A stretch of DNA of 11,369 nucleotides from Bacillota bacterium (GTDB lineage Bacteria; Bacillota; Clostridia; Oscillospirales; Ruminococcaceae). Below the pieces are notes generated by a model, which saw nothing but the letters and a program-made list of their open reading frames with translations, was not told where the DNA came from and made no database searches. Positions 5,803-11,369 of this stretch are shown here, one piece after another (the first letter of the stretch is position 1; each line of letters opens with the position of its first letter). Made by a program: the position numbers and the translations under genes. Where the stretch lies: positions 1 through 11,369 of the forward strand of contig JAEWYJ010000161.1 of the NCBI GenBank assembly GCA_023395695.1, read 5' to 3'.

Positions 5803-6525
5803 TTATATTACAATTCCGCCGTTTACGCCCAGCACCTGACCGGTGATAAAGGCAGCGCTGGGGGAAGCCAGCGCATATATGGCCTGGGCCACCTGTGCAG
5901 CCGTGCCGATGCAGCCCAGCGGCGTTTCATCGCACAGGCAGGCCATATCTTCTTTCGACAGCGCCGCGTTCATATCGGTATCGATAACGCCGGGCGCTAC
6001 GCAGTTGACCCGAATACCCGACGGGCCAACCTCCTTGGCCAGCGCTTTGGTAAAACCGAGAACACCGGCCTTGGCAGATGAATATGCCACCTCGCAGGAG
6101 GCGCCGCACTGTCCCCACATGGAGGAGACGGTCACAATAGCGCCTGCCTTTTGGGCGATCATCGCCGGCAGTATGGCGCGGCAACAAACGAACATGGCGC
6201 GCAGATTGATTGCAAACAGCGTGTCCCATTCCTCGCAGGTGGTGTCGGGCAACAGCTTTTGCAGCGAGATGCCCGCATTGAGCACCAGCGCATCGACATG
6301 CCCAAAGGCTGTAAGCACCTGCCGCACCATTGCTTCAGTTTGAGAAGCGTCCGCCAAGTCGGCCTTGATGGCAATGACGCCGGGCAGCGATGCCGCAAGC
6401 ACATGGGCGGCGTGCTCGGATTTGTGATAGCAAAACGCAACATCATAGCCGTTTTGGTAAAAGGTTCTAACCGTTTCCGCACCGATTCCGCGCGACCCGC
6501 CGGTGATTAGTACAGTCGGTTTCAT
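5803..6525 (-). CDS. Short-chain dehydrogenase/reductase, FabG-like
   Basis: This 240-residue classical SDR is a cytoplasmic NAD(P)H-dependent ketone/alcohol oxidoreductase. It shows the cofactor motif TGGSRGIG (8-15), NAG (83-85), N107, and the catalytic set S135, Y148 and K152 in SSMWGQCGASCEVAYSSAK. The C-terminus ITGQVLGVNGGIVI is of the FabG type. No fatty-acid synthesis genes are near, so 3-oxoacyl-ACP reductase is not supported by context. The MWG-x-GASCEV signature reminds me of Firmicute SDRs annotated as elongation factor P 5-aminopentanone reductase (YmfI-like); I hold this as a possibility only. The start overlaps the end of the upstream flavoprotein gene in an ATGA, with GGGAG just upstream, so the two are probably translationally coupled. 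Confidence 0.9.
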   Translation of the reverse strand: MKPTVLITGGSRGIGAETVRTFYQNGYDVAFCYHKSEHAAHVLAASLPGVIAIKADLADASQTEAMVRQVLTAFGHVDALVLNAGISLQKLLPDTTCEEWDTLFAINLRAMFVCCRAILPAMIAQKAGAIVTVSSMWGQCGASCEVAYSSAKAGVLGFTKALAKEVGPSGIRVNCVAPGVIDTDMNAALSKEDMACLCDETPLGCIGTAAQVAQAIYALASPSAAFITGQVLGVNGGIVI

Positions 6526-7394
6526 AATCCGCTCCCGGGCCTCTCGCGTAAGAATTTAAGCGCACTCATAGCGGCCTGCGCCCCTTCGGAAACGGCAGTG
6601 GCAACCTGCATCAGCCCGCCAATGCAATCGCCAGCGGCAAACAGGCCGGGCACGGCGGTTTGCATTTCGCTATCGGTCACGATACGCCCCTCTTTAAGCT
6701 CGGCGCCAATCTTACGGGCAAAGTCCCCCGCAGTTGCGCTGCCAAGCGCAACGAAAATACCGTCAAGCGCCTGCGTCTCGCCGCTTTTAAGCCGCACACC
6801 CTCCACGGCAGGGTCACCAAAAATTTCGGCAACCGGCTCGGTTATGGCGACGACATTTTCGGGCAGTCCGTCCGGTACGACACCCCCATTGGTCAGCAGT
6901 AAAACCTTTTCGGCCACGGGCAGCAAGCCGTTGACCTCATGCAGCGCATAGCTGCCGCTGCCTAAGACCCCGACAGTCTTGCCGCGGTAAAAAAACGCGT
7001 CGCAGACGGCGCAATAGCTGACACCGCGGCCCTCGTGCGCGGACAAGCCTGCAATGGGGAGGGTCTTGCGCGCCGACCCGGTGGCTAAAATGACCGAGGC
7101 GGCCTGATGCCGGCTGTCCTTGCAGGTTATGGTAAACGCGCCGTCCCATGAGAGGTCGAGCACCTCGTCGTTAATAATTTCAGCGCCGAGCGCCTTGGCC
7201 TGCTCAAGGCCGATGGCAGCCAGCTCGGAGCCGGTAATCGGTTGGGGAAGACCAAAATAATTCTCAATCTTTTCGGCTTTCTGAAGTGAACCGGTATCCT
7301 TACCGATCAGGACGACCGTTTTGTTTGCACGGCGCAAATAAAGTGCGGCGGAAATTCCCGCCGGCCCATAGCCGATAATTGCTGCATCAAGCAT
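6522..7394 (-). CDS. Thioredoxin-reductase-like FAD oxidoreductase
   Basis: This 290-residue two-domain flavoprotein has the thioredoxin reductase layout. The FAD-binding motif is GYGPAG (8-13), followed by ENYFGLPQPITGSEL and ATGSARKTLP. The redox-active CAVCD (C128, C131, D132) lies inside the pyridine nucleotide domain. The C-terminal FAD motif is PGLFAAGDCIGG (249-260). The second dinucleotide motif is GSGSYA (145-150) instead of the usual GGGDSA. The HRRxxxR that normally binds the NADPH phosphate is missing, with LLLTNGG at that place, so its electron donor is uncertain. The frame can be opened up to 7445, but ATG 7394 has AAGAGGTG upstream and begins directly with the beta strand before the FAD motif. 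It is the first gene of a two-gene unit with the SDR. No thioredoxin gene is adjacent. Confidence 0.88.
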   Translation of the reverse strand: MLDAAIIGYGPAGISAALYLRRANKTVVLIGKDTGSLQKAEKIENYFGLPQPITGSELAAIGLEQAKALGAEIINDEVLDLSWDGAFTITCKDSRHQAASVILATGSARKTLPIAGLSAHEGRGVSYCAVCDAFFYRGKTVGVLGSGSYALHEVNGLLPVAEKVLLLTNGGVVPDGLPENVVAITEPVAEIFGDPAVEGVRLKSGETQALDGIFVALGSATAGDFARKIGAELKEGRIVTDSEMQTAVPGLFAAGDCIGGLMQVATAVSEGAQAAMSALKFLRERPGSGL

Positions 7395-7454
7395 TGCTTG
7401 CACCTCTTTCAACTTCTTTGCAGTTCCTGCCCGAATACATCGCACAAAAATTCA

Positions 7455-7485
7455 GGATGCATCCGGGGTAGCCGCAGCGGCGGCT
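7455..7485 (-). other. Palindrome and hairpin in the flavoprotein gene leader
   Basis: The expected 5' leader of the flavoprotein gene contains a perfect 10-bp palindrome, GGATGCATCC (7455-7464), and a 6-bp stem AGCCGC/GCGGCT with a 4-nt loop (7470-7485). They lie between the promoter and the start codon. Either could be an operator or an RNA leader element, but no matching regulator is known to me. Confidence 0.3.
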
Positions 7486-7507
7486 GCTTAACCCATACTG
7501 TTATTTT

Positions 7508-7537
7508 ATTATAAACGAAATATGCGCAGATTGCCAA
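7508..7537 (-). promoter_or_regulatory. Sigma-A promoter for the flavoprotein-SDR pair
   Basis: Read on the minus strand, TTGGCA (7537-7532, 5 of 6 consensus) is followed after 18 nt by TATAAT (7513-7508, perfect). It points toward the flavoprotein gene, about 110 nt upstream of its ATG at 7394. Confidence 0.78.
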
Positions 7538-7543
7538 GATGAA

Positions 7544-7572
7544 TTGATTTTTATTTCAAAAAAAGGTAAGAT
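7544..7572 (+). promoter_or_regulatory. Weak candidate promoter for the Nudix-aldolase pair
   Basis: TTGATT (7544-7549) and TAAGAT (7567-7572) are 17 nt apart, each matching 4 of 6 consensus bases. The position, some 25 nt before the Nudix gene's start, is plausible, but the match is weak and the divergent gap is AT-rich. Confidence 0.35.
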
Positions 7573-7598
7573 ATTGGTAAGGAAAAGGGGGTCAGGCG

Positions 7599-8126
7599 AT
7601 GGCGGAAGAGAAAACATTGAGCAGCCGGAGGATTTATGACGGGCGGATTTTAAGCCTGCGTGTCGACCGCGTTTTGCTCCAGAACGGTCAGGAGACGGTG
7701 CGCGAGGTTATCGACCATCAGGGGGCCGCGGGCGTTGTGGCCTTTGATGAAGCGGGCAAGCTGTTGATGGTACGGCAGTACCGCTATCCCATCGGGCAGG
7801 AAATGCTGGAGCTCCCCGCCGGTAAGATTGACCCCGGCGAGACGCCGCTGCAATGTGCTGCGCGCGAGCTGCAGGAAGAAACGGGCTACAAGGCCCAAAA
7901 GCTGACCGAGTTGGGGCGGCTGTATCCTGCTGCGGCTTATGACGTGGAGGTGGTCTATTTGTATTACGCCCAGGGGCTGACGCCTGCTTCGCAACGGCTG
8001 GATGCGGACGAAATTCTTTCGGTCGAGCATATCGATTTTGACGAAGCGGTGCGCATGGTTTTGGACGATGAAATTTTGGACAGCAAAACCCAGATTGGTA
8101 TTTTAAAAATAAAAAATATGCGTTAG
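7599..8126 (+). CDS. Nudix hydrolase, ADP-ribose pyrophosphatase-like
   Basis: This 175-residue Nudix enzyme probably hydrolyses ADP-ribose to AMP and ribose 5-phosphate in the cytoplasm. The Nudix box is perfect at residues 75-97: G75, E81, R89, E90, E93, E94 and G96 all fit GX5EX7REUXEEXGU. Upstream, VRQYRYPIGQEMLELPAGK is typical of the ADP-ribose pyrophosphatase branch. So is the proline shortly after the box (P110, in LYPAAAYDVEV). The N-terminal strand region (RIYDGRILSLRVDRVLL) provides the usual dimerisation part. ATG 7599 has AAGGGGG at 7584-7590. The aldolase gene begins 12 nt after the TAG stop. The substrate is inferred from subfamily features; other nucleoside diphosphate sugars are possible. 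Confidence 0.92.
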   Translation: MAEEKTLSSRRIYDGRILSLRVDRVLLQNGQETVREVIDHQGAAGVVAFDEAGKLLMVRQYRYPIGQEMLELPAGKIDPGETPLQCAARELQEETGYKAQKLTELGRLYPAAAYDVEVVYLYYAQGLTPASQRLDADEILSVEHIDFDEAVRMVLDDEILDSKTQIGILKIKNMR

Positions 8127-8138
8127 GAGAGGTGTTTT

Positions 8139-9074
8139 ATGGCACTGGTCAACACAACGGAGATGTTTAAGAAAGCCTATGCGGGCGGCTATGCAATCGG
8201 CGCGTTTAACGTGAACAATATGGAGATTGTTCAGGGCATTACCGAGGCGGCTATGCAGCAAAAAGCGCCGCTGATCCTTCAGGTATCGGCCGGTGCGCGC
8301 AAATACGCCAAGCATACCTATCTGATGAAGCTGGTTGAAGCCGCCGTCGCCGACACCGGTCTGGACATTGCGCTGCATCTGGATCATGGCGACAGCTTTG
8401 AGATATGCAAGGACTGCATCGACGGCGGTTTTACGTCGGTCATGATCGACGGTTCAAAGCACAGCTTTGAGGACAATATTAAGCTGACCCGTCAGGTGGT
8501 GACGTATGCGCACGCCAACGGAATAACCGTGGAGGGAGAGCTTGGCCGTCTGGCCGGCGTTGAAGACGATGTTAATGTGTCGGCTGAAGATTCCTCCTAC
8601 ACCGACCCTGCGCAGGTTGAAGAGTTTGTGACCAAGACCGGCGTCGATTCGCTGGCGATTGCCATCGGTACCAGCCACGGCGCTTATAAATTTAAACCCG
8701 GCCAGAAGCCGCAGCTGCGTTTTGATATTCTTAAAGAGGTTGAGCGGCGTTTGCCCGGCTTCCCCATTGTGCTGCACGGCGCGTCCTCGGTCATGCAGGA
8801 ATATGTTGAGCTCGTCAACCGTTACGGCGGCCAGATGCCCGGCGCAATTGGTATTCCCGAAGAAATGCTGCGCGAGGCGGCTAAGATGGCGGTCTGCAAA
8901 ATTAATATCGATTCGGATATTCGTCTGGCGATGACGGCGGCCATCAGAAAGCACATAGCCGAGCATCCCGATCATTTTGATCCGCGGCAATACCTCACAC
9001 CCGCGAGAGATGCAGTGCGTGAAGTGATTGCACACAAAATTCAGACCGTTTTGGGCTGCGCCGGAAAAGCGTAG
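8139..9074 (+). CDS. fba: Class II fructose-bisphosphate aldolase
   Basis: This 311-residue zinc-dependent aldolase interconverts fructose 1,6-bisphosphate with dihydroxyacetone phosphate and glyceraldehyde 3-phosphate in glycolysis. The catalytic aspartate D82 and zinc ligand H83 (LDHGDSFE) can be seen, as can E134 (VEGELG), H180 (IGTSHGAYKF) and H213 (VLHGASS). NIDSDIRLA (256-264) is the phosphate-binding region of the family. A loop with GGQMPGAIGIPEE (230-242) is as in many Firmicute Fba proteins. Related class II enzymes act on tagatose bisphosphate, so substrate range is less sure than the fold. GGAGAGGTG precedes the ATG, overlapping the end of the Nudix gene, so the two are likely co-transcribed. 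The gene ends in TAG and a strong terminator follows. Confidence 0.95.
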   Translation: MALVNTTEMFKKAYAGGYAIGAFNVNNMEIVQGITEAAMQQKAPLILQVSAGARKYAKHTYLMKLVEAAVADTGLDIALHLDHGDSFEICKDCIDGGFTSVMIDGSKHSFEDNIKLTRQVVTYAHANGITVEGELGRLAGVEDDVNVSAEDSSYTDPAQVEEFVTKTGVDSLAIAIGTSHGAYKFKPGQKPQLRFDILKEVERRLPGFPIVLHGASSVMQEYVELVNRYGGQMPGAIGIPEEMLREAAKMAVCKINIDSDIRLAMTAAIRKHIAEHPDHFDPRQYLTPARDAVREVIAHKIQTVLGCAGKA

Positions 9075-9205
9075 CGCTGCAAAAGAACAGCACAGCCGCT
9101 TGTGTTTTTAAAAATCAGCCTGTGTTTTGGGGATTATTTTGCGATGCTGCATTGCAGTGCTAAAAGCCGGTTCTCCCATTACGGGCAACTTTTCAGATTT
9201 GCCAT

Positions 9206-9251
9206 AAAAGCCCGGTCGTTGCGGTAATAACCTGCAGCGACCGGGCTTTTT
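9206..9251. terminator. Long hairpin terminator after fba
   Basis: AAAAGCCCGGTCGTTGC (9206-9222) pairs with GCAGCGACCGGGCTTTT (9234-9250) over 17 bp with one G-T wobble. Inside the loop, GGT/ACC (9223-9225 with 9230-9232) can add three more pairs. A run of five Ts follows on the + strand and AAAA precedes it, so it can end both fba and the convergent signalling gene. Confidence 0.92.
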
Positions 9252-9302
9252 AAAACTATTTTAGAACAGGAATATTGTTATTGCGCGCCGGCACTACTGC
9301 TG

Positions 9303-11369
9303 TTAGCCTGAATTAGCATTAAGCATAATAGGTGGCAGGCTGCTGTTTTCAGAAACGTCCAGCTCGCCGCTGCGTACCATGGCAACAAAGATGGCGGCAA
9401 TCTGCGGGTCAAAATGCGTTCCGGCGCAGCTTTCTATTTCCTTGAGCGCAACGTCGGTCGGCAGGGCATCTTTATACGGTCGCTTTGACGAGATAGCGTC
9501 GAAGCTGTCGGCAATGGCAAGGCAGCGGGCGGAAATAGGAATCTGATCGCCTTTAAGCTTGCGGGGGTAGCCCTCTCCGTCCCAGCGTTCATGATGTCCC
9601 ATAATGGCCGGCATCACATAATTGAGCGATGGCAGATGCTTGACAATTGCAATGGACATATCCACATGCTGCTGCATAATGGCATATTCCTGTGCGGACA
9701 ACGGTTCGGGCTTAGCTAAAATATGCTCCGGAATACCAATTTTTCCGATATCGTGCAATAAACCAGCCTCTGAAATAATGGATACATGCACCGGGTCCAT
9801 GCCTAGTTTGGCGGCGAGCGCCGAAGCATAGCGCGCAACATTTTGAGAGTGCCTGAAGGTAAAATGATCTTTAGTATCAATAGCGGCGGTCAGGGCATAA
9901 AGTGTGGCGGTGTATGCCGGCCCGGTTTGACCGCTGTGCATGCTTAACGATGCGATTAGAGCATCGGGAGAAATTTCGCCCGAGTTTTCCGTTCCCTTTT
10001 TGCCTTTGGCACAAAGCTTGGGCGTATAAATAACCGTCTTGTTTTTTCCAGAGTTTTTGGCGGTAAACAGCGCCAAATCGGCGCGCAGCATCAGCTCCTC
10101 CTGATTGGGTGCAGCGGCCGGATAGGTGCACAGGCCGATGCTCACCGAAAGAAAGCGCCGGTCGTACTGCGAGGCGCCAAAAAACATTCTTTGTACCTTG
10201 ATGCGTATTTTTTCCGAAATTTCAAACGCGCCCGATGAATTGTAGTCCGGCAGCACCACAGTAAATTCCTCGCCGCCGTAGCGCGCGCAGATACCGCGCT
10301 GGCCAACGATGGTTTTTATCAGTGCTGCAATTCTGCGCAGCGCCTTATCCCCCTCCAGATGACCGTACAGGTCGTTATATACACGAAAAAAATCGACGTC
10401 GATAATGATAACCGATACCGGCTTGCCACTTTTACGGGTCACAACGGTGGGGAGATATTGATAAAGATAACGCGTATTATAAAGCCCGGTCAGGTCATCG
10501 GTGGTGGTCTGGGGCTGAATGCCGCGGTAGCTATGCACGTTGTCGATCGCCATGGCGGTCGAGGCGCCAAAATCTTTGAGGAGACTCAGGTCCTCGACGG
10601 TATAAGCGCTGCCGTCCTGCTTGGAAGCAAGCAGAATTATGCCGATTAAAATCCCCCGGCATTTCATGGGTACCACAACCTGAATATCCAAATTGTCAAG
10701 CGCTTGCCGTTCCTTCTCGCAAAGGGCGCGGAACGGGGCGGCGGCATGCAGGGCCCCAATCTCCAGGCAGTCGTCGTTTTGGCTTATAGAGCGCACCAGA
10801 GGGCTGTGCGCGCCGATTTCAAGATCGTTGACTGTCAGCGCCACGGTGGAAGAAAAAGGCCGGTAGATGCCCGTTTCGTAATCCGGAAACAGCAGACAGG
10901 CGTGCTTGGCAGCCATGGCCTTTTCTGCCGTTTTAAGCAGCCGCATTGAAAGCTCGGAAAGGTCGCGGCTGTCGGCGTTATGAAAAGCAAAGGCGTGCAG
11001 CGCGTTACGGCGCTGATAAGCTGTTTTGTGAAACAGACGGTTAACCAATGTGCGGGTAAGGAGAAAGACCGGCTGAAACAGTACTGCGACAAAAAGCGCA
11101 GCAAGCGCACGAAAGAGATAAACCGGCATCCCATAGACCGCCAGCTCCCTTTTGAGCAGCAGTATCGCCCCTGTAAAAAGCGCACAGACCGACAGCAGAA
11201 TTGCCGAAAACGTAAGACCGCGCACCACAATAAAGCGCATTTCAGCCGTTCGGTTTTTGAAGATGGCAAAGAACAGGATCAGCGCGGATACGGTACCGCA
11301 AAGAATATCAATGGGATATTGCCCCAGAATGGGCAGAATATTGCAAAAAGCACCTGCGTAACCAATGCC
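9303..11369 (-). CDS. Membrane GAF-GGDEF-HD-GYP cyclic-di-GMP signalling protein (N-terminus outside window)
   Basis: This is a large membrane sensor with both cyclic-di-GMP synthesis and breakdown modules. The frame is open to the window edge. The ATG at 11240 looks internal, because the upstream codons encode more hydrophobic segments (for example PIDILCGTVSALILFFAIF). Counting from that ATG, hydrophobic spans lie at about 9-29 and 40-62. A FQPVFLLTRTLVNRLFHKTAY linker follows, typical of multi-span sensor proteins. Next come a GAF-like domain (about 95-235), a GGDEF domain (about 247-405) with DVDFFRVYND and intact GGEEF (322-326), and an HD-GYP domain (about 445-625). The HD-GYP has FRHSQ (H464), LLHDIGKIG (H496, D497), H525, HHERWDGEGYP (549-559) and ADSFDAISSKRPYK. 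The RxxD inhibitory site is not seen: the four residues there read GQRG. Both catalytic domains look intact. The ligand sensed is unknown. Confidence 0.93.
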   Translation of the reverse strand, partial: GIGYAGAFCNILPILGQYPIDILCGTVSALILFFAIFKNRTAEMRFIVVRGLTFSAILLSVCALFTGAILLLKRELAVYGMPVYLFRALAALFVAVLFQPVFLLTRTLVNRLFHKTAYQRRNALHAFAFHNADSRDLSELSMRLLKTAEKAMAAKHACLLFPDYETGIYRPFSSTVALTVNDLEIGAHSPLVRSISQNDDCLEIGALHAAAPFRALCEKERQALDNLDIQVVVPMKCRGILIGIILLASKQDGSAYTVEDLSLLKDFGASTAMAIDNVHSYRGIQPQTTTDDLTGLYNTRYLYQYLPTVVTRKSGKPVSVIIIDVDFFRVYNDLYGHLEGDKALRRIAALIKTIVGQRGICARYGGEEFTVVLPDYNSSGAFEISEKIRIKVQRMFFGASQYDRRFLSVSIGLCTYPAAAPNQEELMLRADLALFTAKNSGKNKTVIYTPKLCAKGKKGTENSGEISPDALIASLSMHSGQTGPAYTATLYALTAAIDTKDHFTFRHSQNVARYASALAAKLGMDPVHVSIISEAGLLHDIGKIGIPEHILAKPEPLSAQEYAIMQQHVDMSIAIVKHLPSLNYVMPAIMGHHERWDGEGYPRKLKGDQIPISARCLAIADSFDAISSKRPYKDALPTDVALKEIESCAGTHFDPQIAAIFVAMVRSGELDVSENSSLPPIMLNANSG

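Noticed and set aside
5785..5814. ATTGTAAT/ATTACAAT inverted repeat at the end of the SDR gene as an operator
   Set aside because: It overlaps the SDR stop region in very AT-rich DNA between convergent genes, where no promoter is expected; chance complementarity or part of the terminator region is more likely.
5843..6343. 166-codon open frame on the + strand across the SDR gene
   Set aside because: The opposite strand carries an SDR with every catalytic residue in place; this frame has no motif or ribosome binding site.
8454..9035. 193-codon open frame antisense to the aldolase gene
   Set aside because: It is opposite the catalytic core of fba and resembles no known protein; treated as a shadow frame.
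9143..9226. Small 27-codon open frame between fba and the terminator
   Set aside because: It has only a poorly spaced GGGGA upstream and its end lies inside the terminator stem. The sequence has no recognisable features.

Overview
This window looks like chromosomal core DNA from a moderately GC-rich Clostridia-type Firmicute, probably near the Ruminococcaceae/Oscillospiraceae. The grounds are the gene order adk-map-KOW protein-infA-rpmJ-rpsM-rpsK-rpsD-rpoA-rplQ, the KOW/L14e-like gene between map and infA, a cysteine-poor S4, strong AGGAGG-type ribosome binding sites and a sigma-A-type promoter. The taxonomic placement is inference, not a database result.

Positions 1-4853 are the distal end of the large ribosomal protein (spc/alpha) operon, all on the + strand: the end of adk, then map, the KOW protein, infA, rpmJ, rpsM, rpsK, rpsD, rpoA and rplQ, closed by a strong intrinsic terminator. 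These genes serve translation initiation, ribosome assembly, nascent-protein maturation and transcription. The main oddity is infA. The position where its start codon should be, ideally spaced after a very strong Shine-Dalgarno, reads TAG.

Positions 4854-5773 form a small AT-richer island. A near-consensus promoter is followed by two tandem paralogous zinc-ribbon membrane proteins of unknown function and a hairpin terminator that lies between convergent genes.

Positions 5803-7394 (- strand) hold a translationally coupled pair: a thioredoxin-reductase-like flavoprotein followed, with an ATGA overlap, by a FabG-like short-chain dehydrogenase. They are read from a good promoter in the divergent gap 7395-7598. 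On the other side of that gap (+ strand) lie a Nudix ADP-ribose pyrophosphatase-like hydrolase and a class II fructose-bisphosphate aldolase, 12 bp apart and ended by a long hairpin terminator.

Positions 9303-11369 (- strand) encode a large membrane signalling protein (TM-GAF-GGDEF-HD-GYP) with both cyclic-di-GMP synthesis and degradation modules. Its N-terminus continues past the window edge. I found no RNA genes, CRISPR arrays, insertion sequences or prophage genes. Apart from the infA start anomaly and the small zinc-ribbon pair, the window is mostly ordinary housekeeping DNA, and I do not see a convincing new multi-gene system.
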